Shown here: piece by piece, positions 10,286 through 21,100 of the stretch
Layout: each line of letters begins with the position of its first letter
Numbering within the stretch: position 1 is the first letter of the stretch
Assembly: GCA_009193035.1 (NCBI GenBank)
Contig: SWDT01000047.1
Coordinates: 62,001 to 126,000 of the forward strand
Source: Halicephalobus mephisto
Lineage: Eukaryota; Nematoda; Chromadorea; Rhabditida; Panagrolaimidae
Length of the DNA: 64,000 nucleotides
Reading direction: 5' to 3'
Made by a program: the position numbers and the translations under genes
The notes under the pieces: generated by a model
Told to the model about the DNA's origin: nothing
Seen by the model: the letters and a program-made list of their open reading frames with translations, nothing else
Database searches by the model: none

Positions 10286-11840
10286 TAGAATTAACGAGCT
10301 TTCAATTTCTTTAAAATAAGCTCTATAAGTTTGAAACTTGAGAAATATTCATTTGGAATTTATTTTCCATTTTTAGAAAATATTCTTCCTTAATGTGTAA
10401 ATCAAAGTTTATGGATCAATAAAAAGAGGGTCAGGGAACACTATGATACTAGAAAAATACCTTTTGATGTGGCATTTTTCTGTCTTAACCATACCAATTT
10501 TGATAACTTTTTACAAGCAGGCATAAATTATCTAGTTAGTTTCCTAAAAAAGTAACTGAAAACACATAAAAATCCATTTTTTATAAACTAATGATAAACT
10601 CTAGAGAACACTGATGTTTCAACTCCATCTTCCGACGCACTCGTTCTCTGTCCTAACCACACCAACTTTAAATTTCTGCAATTAAATGTAAATCCCCAGT
10701 TAATTAAGATTATCTAATTAATTCTTCGGGAAAGCAACTAGAAAAATCTGGTTTTTCATGTATTGTATAATTTATGCTTTTTTGAATAATAATTTTTTCA
10801 CAAAACCCTTCTAAAAACCAGATCTAAGTTATCATTGTCCGTTTTGGAAATTTCAAAATGTTATGTAAATGATTTCAAGGGATTTTCAGCTACAGTTTAT
10901 CCCCTTATGAAACTGTACATTTCTCTTCAACGGTTAATTGTCCGTTTTCGTTATCAAGATTAGCTCATTTGCAGTAAAAAAATCGCTTAATGGGCAAATA
11001 ATCACTTCGAAGACGCACCTTCAAGCCGGATCTTGGGAAAGTCTTATCAGTATCTGGAGAAATTCAACAAACAGAAGAGATAAAGATCTTCAAAAAAGGG
11101 CAAAAATCATCAGGCTGATTTCCACCAACTTATCTAGAATACACAACTACAATTAGAAGAACAATGATCGATAATAGATTCTAGGAATTGAGTTGTAACT
11201 GAAAGGATTTAGAGAGCTTCATTACTAATAAAGATTTCCGTTTTAAGGGTTATATTGTGGGTGTTAGTGGAATTTACCGGAAATAGATGTTTAAGGATTA
11301 AAAATCTCCAACACTATCAATGGTGATATACGTTTCTTTATTTTGACGCTTGTATCTGAGGCTTGAGCATCATCATGAAAATCAATTTTAGAATAAAGTC
11401 ATTTTAAATTTTTAAGATAATTTAAGTCAACTTACTCGGAATAATCAGATATTGGTGTAATTTTATAAATATGATTGTATGTAAAAGCAATTTTATGTGA
11501 AAATAACTTATATAACATACACCCTCCTAAGTATTTCACACTAGTATTGAAACATTAACATTGTATGGATTTAAATGATATTCCATATTTGTTAAAAGCT
11601 CTAGAAGTAAATAATTGAAGTAATAGTGAAGTATAGCATCTATAATCGTACCGCTACAAAGTTCAAAGGACATTTAAAGAGGTCTTGATTGCTTTTCCTA
11701 TTTTTACTATAGCCGGACCCAAAAAACAATAAATTTCGGTCATTTTATGACCAGACAAAGATCTTCTTTGGACTCTGAAACTTCCGTTTTACTTCAGAAA
11801 ATTGTACATTTAATTTTACTTTACGACAACTCCGATCCGT
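10286..11840. other. Intergenic region with one arm of a long inverted duplication
   Basis: No supported gene. It contains the repeat at 10391-10852 and AT-rich sequence. A 72-codon open frame at 10938-11156 begins with TTG, has no family signature and was not called. Confidence 0.55.
10391..10852 (+). repeat. 460-bp inverted duplication, arm 1
   Basis: Near-identical in reverse orientation to 16812-17275, which lies inside intron 3 of the exchanger gene. It runs from AATGTGTAAATC to GTCCGTTTTGGAAAT. Within each arm two diverged halves share CTGTC(T/C)TAACCA(T/C)ACCAA and TTATCTA.TTA.TT, so the unit itself arose by an older tandem duplication. No terminal inverted repeats or coding frame are seen. 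Confidence 0.8.
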
Positions 11841-11846
11841 ATTCTT

Positions 11847-11930
11847 TGATAAGCTTTACCCTGCTAGCGTCATAATTTCCGTTATGCTGATAAGACTTGA
11901 GATCGCCGCCTTCTGAAACGATTATATAAG
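11847..11930 (+). promoter_or_regulatory. GATA sites and TATA box of the aspartyl protease gene
   Basis: Two TGATAAG sites (11847-11853 and 11888-11894), the consensus for gut GATA factors such as ELT-2, followed by TATATAAG (11923-11930) about 95 bp upstream of the start codon. The spacing fits a strong intestinal promoter. Confidence 0.65.
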
Positions 11931-12010
11931 CCTTGAACATGAGATAATGGATGTTAGTTTTCTTTCAGATAATGCTCGTGACTCTAATTCTCTTTAAAGG
12001 TATTCAAAGT

Positions 12011-12021
12011 TTTTGTTTCAG
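12011..12021 (+). other. Probable spliced-leader acceptor
   Basis: TTTTGTTTCAG with no good donor upstream, ending four nucleotides before the protease ATG at 12026. This is the usual position of an SL1 trans-splice site. It argues that the in-frame upstream ATG at 11951 is outron, not coding. Confidence 0.6.
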
Positions 12022-12025
12022 CAGG

Positions 12026-13195
12026 ATGAAGACCCTCTTTATCCTCGCCGCATGCGTGGCGGTCTTGAACGCAGAAGTTTTGCAATTCCCAATCCGATCT
12101 GCTGGCTCCAAGAGAGCTCAGTTGATGAAGAAGGGTCAATGGGCTGATTACCTCAGCAAGATCAGCAATGCTGCCAGTGGAAGCCAGCCTTTCATTGATT
12201 ACTACGATGACTTCTACCTTGGCGTCATCTCCCTCGGAACCCCTCAACAAAACTTCACTATCGTTCTTGACACTGGTAGCTCCAACCTCTGGGTTATCGA
12301 TGTTAAGTGCAAGACTCAGGCCTGCAAAGGATACCCTCAATCTGGCTACACTAAGCACCGCTTCGACAGCTCCAAGTCCTCCACCTTCGTCAAGAACGGA
12401 CAATTCTTCTCCATCCAATACGGATCTGGATCTTGCTTCGGAAACTTGGGAGTCGATACCCTCAACTTCGGTGGATTGACCGTCACTAGCCAGACCTTCG
12501 GTCTCGCTGAATCCATCGCTGATGTCTTCGGATACCAGCCCGTTGACGGTATCCTCGGTCTTGGATGGCCCGCTCTTGCCGTCGATAATGTTGTTCCCCC
12601 AATGCAGAACCTTCTTCCCCAACTCGACCAACAACTCTTCACCGTCTGGCTCGACAGGAAGGTCCAAATCTCCATGGGAGGTAACGCTGGTCAAATCACT
12701 TATGGTGCTCTCGACAGCACCAACTGTGATCCCAACCCTGTCTACACTGCTCTCTCTTCCCTCACTTACTGGCAGTTCCCCATCGATAGCTTCTCTGTGG
12801 GATCCTACTCCAATGGCAAGTCCGCTCAGGTCATCTCCGACACTGGTACCTCCTGGCTCGGAGGCCCAGATGCTGACATCAACGGCATCATCTCCGCCAC
12901 CAACGCCCAGTACGATTTCATCAACGGAGTCTACACTGTTCCTTGCAGTGCTACTGGTCTTCCCGACATTGTCTTCACTATTAGCGGCGCCAAATACCCC
13001 ATTCCTCAAGTTGAGTACGTTCTTGACCTCGAACTCGGAGACGGAAACTGCGTCATTGCTGCCTTCTCCATGGATGGCGGTGGATTCGGACCTTCCTGGA
13101 TCCTTGGTGACACTTTCATCAGAACTTACTGCAACGTTTACGACATCGGAAACCAGCAGATCGGATTCTCCAAGGCTCACCACGCTAATGCTTAA
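12026..13195 (+). CDS. asp-1: Pepsin-like aspartyl protease, ASP-1-like (single exon)
   Basis: Secreted or lysosomal A1-family endopeptidase of 389 aa, probably digestive and intestinal. Signal peptide 1-16 (MKTLFILAACVAVLNA), propeptide to about residue 60, then two lobes with catalytic motifs VLDTGSSNLWV (D82) and ISDTGTSWLGG (D272). The flap Tyr lies in IQYGSGSC. Diagnostic ASP-1-like stretches include CKTQACKGYP, ADVFGYQPVDGILGLGWPAL and GPSWILGDTFIRTYCN. No introns, and a strong bias to C-ending codons, unlike its neighbours, indicate very high expression. The ATG at 12026 is preferred over the in-frame ATG at 11951 because of the trans-splice-like acceptor at 12021. Ortholog status relative to other ASP paralogues would need a tree. 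Confidence 0.93.
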   Translation: MKTLFILAACVAVLNAEVLQFPIRSAGSKRAQLMKKGQWADYLSKISNAASGSQPFIDYYDDFYLGVISLGTPQQNFTIVLDTGSSNLWVIDVKCKTQACKGYPQSGYTKHRFDSSKSSTFVKNGQFFSIQYGSGSCFGNLGVDTLNFGGLTVTSQTFGLAESIADVFGYQPVDGILGLGWPALAVDNVVPPMQNLLPQLDQQLFTVWLDRKVQISMGGNAGQITYGALDSTNCDPNPVYTALSSLTYWQFPIDSFSVGSYSNGKSAQVISDTGTSWLGGPDADINGIISATNAQYDFINGVYTVPCSATGLPDIVFTISGAKYPIPQVEYVLDLELGDGNCVIAAFSMDGGGFGPSWILGDTFIRTYCNVYDIGNQQIGFSKAHHANA

Positions 13196-13241
13196 ACTGC
13201 TTGAACTTCTAACAGTCTTATCTTTGTTAATTAAAGTGTAT

Positions 13242-13247
13242 AATAAA
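13242..13247 (+). terminator. Polyadenylation signal of the aspartyl protease gene
   Basis: AATAAA 46 nt after the stop codon. Confidence 0.7.
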
Positions 13248-14880
13248 GTTTAGTATTTATTTCACAACGTTGTATAGACTTAAAGAGTTCCGAAACAAGT
13301 AGCTTCAAAAATGCTCGAAAATTCTTCAACATAAAAGCGCTATAATTTAGGTCCTGAAACCGAGCCAGAATATTCTGGAAGGATCCATGGAAGTCAAGCC
13401 AAAAAACTCCTTATCACGAAATGCGGAATCGCTGATAATTACCCTAACTCCTCTCGTTTGCAAGCCGAAACGTGACTTGGCTTCGATAATAGCACAAAAC
13501 AGAACTGAAATCCAATGTTAATATTTTATTACTGCAATTATTTCTCTTACTTTCTAGTGCTACTAGAGACATGTTTACTCTAAAATAAACTTATTATGGA
13601 AGATTATCTTGTCGATTGAGTCGCAAAGGAAAGCGTGAGTCACGCTATAGCTCCCGACACTTTTAAGAAAGATCCAAATGAGAATTTTCTAGAAAGATTC
13701 ACACCAAGCCTAATGAAAACCTTCTAGAAAACCCATGGCAGATTAAACTGGAATCTTCTACAAAGATCTACGTCAAATCAAATCAGAATTTCCCAAAGAG
13801 ATGTGTCTCAAGTAGTTAAAAACTGTTTAGAAAGCTCTGTATTTGACAAACTCAGAACTTTCCAGATCTGTATCCGAGAGTATATAACCTCAGTCTACAG
13901 TTGACAAACATTAAAGCATTTAAGTTGTTCTATACAAAAATAGCTCTAATATACTGATACATAAATTGAGTACAACGTATAAATGCATTATATCCAATGT
14001 ATTAATACATATAATATATCGGAAACATCCCTGTTGTTTTAATGCATCTATACATTACATAGCATATATGCACCAGAAATAGCTCTAATGTACCGATAGA
14101 TAAAATAAGTATAATCTATAAATCCATTATATTCAATGTATTAATACATATAACATAATGCATTCGATATATCAGACTTTTTTAAGTATTGGTGTATGAT
14201 GTAATATATAGCGTTTTTGTATATTATATTGTTTTATATAACGCTTTTATTTCTGCTATCCATACGAACATCAATCGATACTACGATCCAAAAAGTATTA
14301 TCTTCAATGAATAAATCAAAGATACTTAGAAATTCTCTTGCGTTAACTATCTATCATTCATCAAGAGAATCTAGTGTACTTTAATGTCGTTGGATAAATC
14401 AACGAAATTGAATTCAACGAGGAACCTTAGTTTACGTCAAAACTAGCCAGGATGCTCATTTCGAGACTGAAACCTGAATAATTCATGTTCACAGCAATAT
14501 TGACAGAATCCAAAAAACAATATTGAAGTGTTCCCCTGAGGCCATTTATCCGGGGAAGCTAAGCCCTCGTTTTTGATGCTTTCTTCCATTTGAGACCGGA
14601 AGAATGTTGATTATCCGGAAAGACGGGATTATGCTCATCTTCCGAAATCTTTTAAAATTTTCACCTGGCGCGAGTTTGCGTGTTGAGAATTTTAAATAAT
14701 AGCCTTAGGCGGAACTGTTTTGGCCATTCCGTTCCAGAAACCACGTTGCAGTTTTAATCTCGCTCCCAATTTTTCTCTAGGTTTTCTTTACTGCCTGAGG
14801 GCTTTTTGAAAATAGTCTCTCAAAGTTGTCCAGAATGAAATTATTCGACTTTCTCAATTGCCACTCATCTTCTTTTGCAG
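13248..14880. other. Intergenic region upstream of the exchanger
   Basis: No gene seen. Contains a 15-bp palindrome AGCGTGAGTCACGCT (13632-13646) and a foldback-like AT-rich element (13936-14219). A more complex, GC-richer stretch at about 14500-14880 is probably the promoter or untranslated leader of the exchanger. A TTTTGCAG at 14873-14880 may be its trans-splice site. Confidence 0.5.
13936..14219. mobile_element. AT-rich foldback-like repeat, family 2 (13.9 kb copy)
   Basis: Ends ACAAAAATAGCTCTAATATA and, on the other strand, ACAAAAACGCTATATAT. The inside has a direct duplication of about 139-bp period (AAATAGCTCTAAT at 13939 and 14078) and many ATTAATACATATA-like words. It is related in composition and words to the repeats at 50938-51580 and 53260-53466. 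Assignment to one family is tentative. Confidence 0.45.
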
Positions 14881-14893
14881 TAGTTTGCTGAAA

Positions 14894-14914
14894 ATGCGAA
14901 TCAAACATTTCTGA
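14894..14914 (+). other. Upstream micro-ORF of the exchanger
   Basis: ATG followed by five codons and TGA (MRIKHF), ending one base before the exchanger start codon at 14916. It would reduce or time translation if the leader begins upstream, as a trans-splice acceptor at 14880 suggests. Confidence 0.4.
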
Positions 14915-14915
14915 A

Positions 14916-17900
14916 ATGAGTTATTTGGAGAGAAGTGTCGTCTTCCAGAAGTCGAGAAGACGGAATCGAATCCGGGTCTACTTTATTCTCCTTCTGGGAT
15001 TAATTTCGTGTTTTTTTCTCTATACGGTTATTGTTTTGGGACATGGAACCATCGTGGCCATGAACGGGTTTCGAGACAAGAATCTAGAAGAGAAAAACAA
15101 AGACGACGAAATCTCGAGGCTTCTGGGAGGTCCGGATGAGGACTCTAAAGCGAAGCCTCTTGTTAGAGACTTTGATCCGATCGAGAGGACTTTGACGAAG
15201 TTGCTGAGAATCAAGAGGAACATCATCGAAGAAGACGGACGAATTCATGAGAACGACTACTCAGAAATATTCAGAACTGAGATTCTGCCAAAATCGAGGA
15301 CCAAACAACAATGCAAAAATAAAAAAGGTTTAATATAATTTCCCGATTAAATAAGTTTTATTATTGCAGGAAATACATCTGTAGATGTTGGAGACGAGAA
15401 TCTCTTCCCGAAGGACCTCTTCTCAATAGAGCAAAGACGAAACGGAGCGATTTTGCTGCACTTTATCGGACTCGTCTACTGCTTCATTGCTTTAGCCATT
15501 GTGTGTGATGAATTTTTTGTCCCTGCCTTAGGGGTCATTACTGAAGTTCTGAGTATCAGTGACGATGTTGCTGGAGCAACTTTCATGGCCGCAGGAGGTT
15601 CAGCCCCGGAATTTTTCACGAGTGTTTTTGGGGTTTTCATTACCCAGAACAACGTTGGAATCGGAACAATCGTGGGATCAGCTACTTTCAACATTCTGTG
15701 TGTCCTTGCCTTCTGTACTATCTTCTCAAAGAAGATCCTCCACTTGACATGGTGGCCCTTATTTCGGTTAGTCGGTTTTAATCTTTCGGAAATGTCAGAG
15801 GGGCTTATTTCAGAGATATGAGCTTTTACGTAGTGGCCTTACTCTTTCTTGTTTTATTCTTCATCGATGAGGCGATTGACTGGTATGAAGCTTTGAGCAT
15901 GTTCATCATTTACGTCATCTATGGTATCTTCATGAAGTATAATTCTCAGATTGAGACGTTGGTGAAGTCAAAGCTCACCAAGAACCGAGGAAGTCCCCTC
16001 ATCGTCGAAACAACTCAGTCGACTCCAGAAGACCGGAGGAAATTCGAAGAGGGTCAGATTACAGAAGAAGATCACAGGAAGTCGATCCCTGTTCTGCATG
16101 CCGGAGCAATGTTCAGGGCCGGGATCGCTCAGATGGTTCTGGAGGAAGATGACAGTATCGTCGAGGGGACTCCGAGATCACTCCCTGTCACTTCCAGGGT
16201 AGGGGAGGTAGAGCCGCCTAAGGTTATGAACAATGGGAAAACAGTAACGGTTGCTCCGGCAAATCCGAAGCTTTCGAAAATGGCTTCATTACCAGCATAT
16301 CACGGAACAACTGGTCAGTTGAACGGGGTTGTTTCGAATCCAAGAAATCAAGCAAACTTAAAAACCAATGGTGTTCCTCCGGTTGAAGCTCATAGGTCCA
16401 CCAACAGGGTCCTAGATTCCAGGAGAGAGTCGAGAACTTTTGCAATCTCCAAATCCCCCCAGATAATGCCCGTTGCAGAAGCTTCAGAAACGACCAGCTT
16501 TGCCAGTCCAGTAGAAAGTCCCCCAAATGAAGCAAAGATGAATGGGAGCTCTGGGATGTATCCGAAGCCGAATTCCCAGGCCCCGATTCCTCCGTTGGTG
16601 GATCAAGATGAAGAAGTAGAGCAGCCGATTGACATGACCTGGCCGAAAACGTTGAGAAAACAACTAATGTATTTATTTTTGACTCCAATCATGTGGCCAC
16701 TTTACATCACTCTTCCCGATGTCAAGAAACCGGTGAGTTGTTCGGAGTTAACTAACAGAAAAACAGTGTTTTGTCCACATAACTCTGAAATTAGATATAC
16801 ATCAACTGGGGATTTCCAAAACGGACAATGATAACTTAGATCTGGTTTTTAGAAAGGTTTTGTGAAAAAATTATTATTCAAAAAAGCATAAATTATACAG
16901 TACATGGAAAACCAGATTTTTCTAGTTGCTTTTCCGAAGAATTAATTAGATAATCTTAATTAACTGGGGATTTACGTCTAATTGCAGAAATTTAAAGTTG
17001 GTGTGGTTAGGACAGAGAACGAGTGCGTCGGAAGATGGAGTTGAAACATCAGTGTTCTCTAGAGTTTATCATTAGTTTATAAAAAATGGATTTTTATGTA
17101 TTTTCAGTTACTTTTTTAGGAAACTAACTAGATAATTTATGCCTGCTTGTAAAAAGTTATCAAAATTGGTATGGTTAAGACAGAAAAATGCCACATCAAA
17201 AGATATTTTTCTAGTATCATAGTGTTCCCTGACCCTCTTTTTATTCATTCATAAACTTCGATTTACACATTTGAAAGTGTTTTCCCGAGTCAGACAATGG
17301 ATTCTGACTACATAGCTGAAACATTTCTAGATGATGTATAATTCATTTCGAAAGCCTACTTGAAGCTAAAGTTCATTCGCATGCGAGATTAAACTTTGGG
17401 ATTTTCAGAACAGAAAGAAACTAGTCATAATGACGTTCGTGGGATCAGTCCTGTGGATTGCATTCTACAGTTACCTCATGGTGTGGTGGGCAAACACGAT
17501 AGGGGTCACTCTGGGGATCCCGACGGAGGTCATGGGACTTACGGTCCTCGCAGCGGGGACAAGTATTCCTGACTTAATCACAAGGTGACTATTTTCCTTG
17601 TTTTTGTTCTACTTTCTTTTCAGTGTGATCGTGGCGAGAAAAGGCCTCGGAGACATGGCGGTGTCTAGTTCCATCGGATCGAATCTCTTCGACATCTGCG
17701 TGGGACTCCCGATCCCGTGGTTACTGTACTTCCTCTACCAGTTCTTCTCGAATTCCGGATACTCCGCAATCACAGTAATCTCGAACGGTCTTGTTTGCAG
17801 CGTAGGGACCCTCTTCGGGATGATGGTCCTCCTCGTGGCAGCCACGGCCCTCTCGGGGTGGCAAATGAGCAAGTTCTACGGCGTCATCATGATCTTCTCC

Positions 17901-17981
17901 TACGTCCTTTTCTGTCTCTACAGTGTTCTCCTCGAACTGAGGAAAATATCATGTCCCCTCAGAATCACCGGATTATGTTAA
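14916..17981 (+). CDS. K+-dependent Na+/Ca2+ exchanger, NCKX/SLC24 type (5 exons)
   Basis: Plasma-membrane cation exchanger, about 753 aa. Exons 14916-15327, 15370-15766, 15814-16732, 17409-17584 and 17624-17981 join in phase. An N-terminal hydrophobic segment precedes a charged loop. Alpha-1 repeat: about 205-250, [18 protein letters not shown] ... [13 protein letters not shown]. Alpha-2: about 619-660, [14 protein letters not shown] ... [14 protein letters not shown], with the Asp of SIPDL that in NCKX proteins supports K+ coordination. Between them lies a long polar cytoplasmic loop (about residues 290-545). This matches the NCKX-like worm NCX-4/NCX-5 subgroup rather than NCX-1 to -3, since no Calx-beta domain is present. 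Intron 3 holds one arm of an inverted duplication. It ends tail to tail with the minus-strand DSL ligand gene, 161 bp between stop codons. Confidence 0.9.
16812..17275 (-). repeat. 460-bp inverted duplication, arm 2
   Basis: Reverse-complement copy of 10391-10852, lying wholly inside intron 3 of the exchanger gene. The arms are about 6 kb apart and flank the protease gene and the 5' part of the exchanger. Differences are scattered substitutions and small indels. Confidence 0.8.
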
Positions 17982-18142
17982 AATTTTTATCATTTGGATC
18001 ATTTTCAAAATAACAAGAAGCAACAATAGGAAATTACAAAACGAACCCGCATCTGAATTTGTAGCTAGTGGAAGCGCCGTTCTGCAAGCCAGATTTGCCT
18101 TCTTTGACTTTAAGTAACTCTAAGATAATAAGAATAACGGCT

Positions 18143-21100
18143 TTAACCTTTGCCTGATTGATTATCGAAATCCGACGACGGATGACACCTCTCCGTCGCC
18201 TCCTTGTAGTTTGGCGGCCTGATCGACCTGATTACGGTAATGCCTTCCAACGGCTCCGCTAGCAGTACCGGACACAATTCCTGAGGCGAACATGGATCCT
18301 TGGAATAGGGTGGAGGAGCTGGAAAGAGGAAAAATTAAAAATTTAATAGATTACAATTTCACAGAAATGTTCAGAATTTCTAACGACTTTGAAATCATCG
18401 AGAATTGTGTGGAAGTTCCGAAACGTTTTTCAGAACCTTAAAACTCTTCGCAGCCAAGGATTCTGAAGACTCTTAAGGCTTGTGGAAATTTAGGAAATTT
18501 AAATTTGTCAAAGTTTATACAGAATTAAATATTTTCGTGGTTTAAGAATTCCAGTTTCAGAATGTTTTAGAATAAAATGAAAATTATTGAAATTACCCGA
18601 AAATAAAATTTCTAAAATATTTCACAACTTTGAAAATTTAAAATTATCCAAAAATAAGAGTTTTTGAAAATTTCTAAAATCTTTCACAACTTTGAAAATT
18701 CGAAAATATTCAAAAATAAGAGTTTTTAGTTTTTAGATATTCCGTTCGAGACGATTTTGAATTGGTTTTTTGGTTTTAATACCGTAATCCAAGGAAAACT
18801 TACGAGTGTCTTTTGTCCTTTCTTCTGGTTCTGAATCTTTCCTTCTTCCAGGACCGAGACTGTCCATCTCGATGTCGGACGGTCGTCGGCCCGCTCTGAA
18901 GTGCGAATTCACCCCTGTTTTCCTTCTTGAAGTTATCCAGATTCCCACCACGATTCCGGCGACAACGATGGAGACAATCGCGAATATCCAAAAATACGGA
19001 TTTTCTGTTAATTTTCTTTCTTCGTAAATTAATGTTTCTTTCTCGTTACTGTAGACTGTCAGAATCTAAATATAATTAATTATAAATTTTTTTGATTGGC
19101 CAATTCACACTTTTAGGATTGCGCAATTGAATAAACAGATTTTTCTGAACCGGAACAATCTGTCCGAAAAACGAAAACAGGTGTTTGGTCAGATATTTGG
19201 GAAATAATAACCGCCAATTTGAGTTTCGAATTGACAAAATTTTTAATTTTGAAACTTGTATTTTCGAAGAAAATTATTTTTAAAATTTCAAAAACATCCG
19301 AAATACAGTAATCGAAGATGGGATCCGGATTGTTAGGATTGCCGAGGATTAGTGAATTTTCGAATTTTTTTCAAAAATAATTTCAAAGTTAATCAAGATC
19401 GGTGGATTTCAGAGTACCCCTCAGGGCACAACCTCGGAAATCGGTGTTTTAGGGAAGTCTAAACTCTCAAAAAACAAATATCATCGAAAAAATGAAATAA
19501 TTAAACTTTGTCCATTGGATTTACGGAATTTCAAAAACAAACCAAAATCCGAGATTTCATATATCCGGATTTCAGATATCACCTTCCAATTCTCATTTTA
19601 GATCTTCACAACCTTGGTTACTGTATTCTAAGTACTGTTTGTCCGAATTTAAAAGTAATCATAATTTTTGAAAATTTTTAAATTAAATATTTTTGAAAAT
19701 TCTTAAATAATGATTTTTGAAAATTTTTAAATTAAATATTTTTGAAAAATTACTTACAGAAATTTCGCAATTTTTTCCAGAAAATCCTGGAGGACAGGAG
19801 CAGGAGTACTGATCGAAGGACGAAGAAGTACAATTTCCTCCGTTCAGACAGGGTCCGGGGGATTCTCGACAGATATCCACCACTTTGTCGCAACTTTCGC
19901 CACCGTAATTGTCGTTGCAGATACAGGTGAACGGAGTGTCTGTACAGTAGCCATGCACACAGGAATCTGAAGGCATGCAAACATCACAGTTTGGTCCCAG
20001 CCATCCCGACGAGCATCTGAAACGAATTTGATCTTAATTTTGCGAAACAAAAAACACCAATTTCAAAGGTTTAGGGACGAATTTCCAGGTTTCGGAGAGT
20101 TTAATTTCAGTTAAATTGAAAACCTTGAAAAACACCAGAAAAAATCGTAAAATTGGGAAAATTAGTAATTCTGAATGTTTTTTAGAATTCCATAAAACTT
20201 CAGAAACTCCCACTGTATAATCTGAGACTTCATAAAACTTCAGAAACTTCTACAGTATACTGAAAATTCACAAAAGTTTGGAAGTTTCTACAGTACACTC
20301 TGAGATTTCAGATGTCTTTTAGATCCTGTAAAACTTCAGATGGTTTCATTTTGAGCCTTTGAAGGACTCCAGAAGTTTCCAGAAAGTTAATTATCGTGGA
20401 AATGGAACTCACTCGCAAGTGTCTGGAGCCACGCATCTGCCGTGACCGCAGGTTTCCGTGCAGATGGGCTCATCGCAGTCTGGTCCGGTCCAGCCAGGAA
20501 GACAGATTTTTCCCTTATCTGAACAGATATAATGGTCGTCTTTCTCCGGCAACAGACAGAAAAAAGTACAATCATCCCCGAAGTATCCCGGATCACAGAT
20601 GAACTCGAGATCAGCGATGAATCGATAAGTCGGTTCATGACGGATTATCTTTGAGGATTTTCCTACTTTTAGTTGGATTTGATCATCGAAGAAAGCCACG
20701 ACGAATGACTCCTTCCCAGCTACAGTAGCCTTGAGATGGAACACCACACTTTCCTGAAAATTATTAATTTCGAAATTTTCGAACAAGTTTATCGACCTTG
20801 GATCAGTCATTTCCGGAAAATTTTGCGTCAAAAATTTTTCCGAAAAAATCCCAAGGATAATAGTTTTGTTTTTTAAACACCGACGGTCTTTGGAGAATTG
20901 TCCCGATTACGGTAGTTGAACAAGATGTCGGATGTTCGAAATTTCGTATTTTTAGAATTTATTAAAAATATTAGATTTTTTTGAATGGAAAATTTGAACT
21001 TTTGGCGGCACTTTTTTGGAATCTCGTGAAAAAATTTGTTTTTGAAAATGATTGAGATTGGATAAGATTTCTTTAAACTTTGAAATATGATGTAACAGTC

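Noticed and set aside
10938..11156. 72-codon plus-strand frame
   Set aside because: Starts with TTG, and no splice, promoter or protein support was seen.
11951..12025. In-frame 25-codon extension of the aspartyl protease
   Set aside because: A strong trans-splice-like acceptor (TTTTGTTTCAG) lies between the upstream ATG and the ATG at 12026, and the signal peptide begins at the latter.
11984..13183. 399-codon open frame antisense to the aspartyl protease
   Set aside because: It mirrors the strongly biased codon usage of the protease; composition is low-complexity Ser/Val/Glu and no domain is visible.
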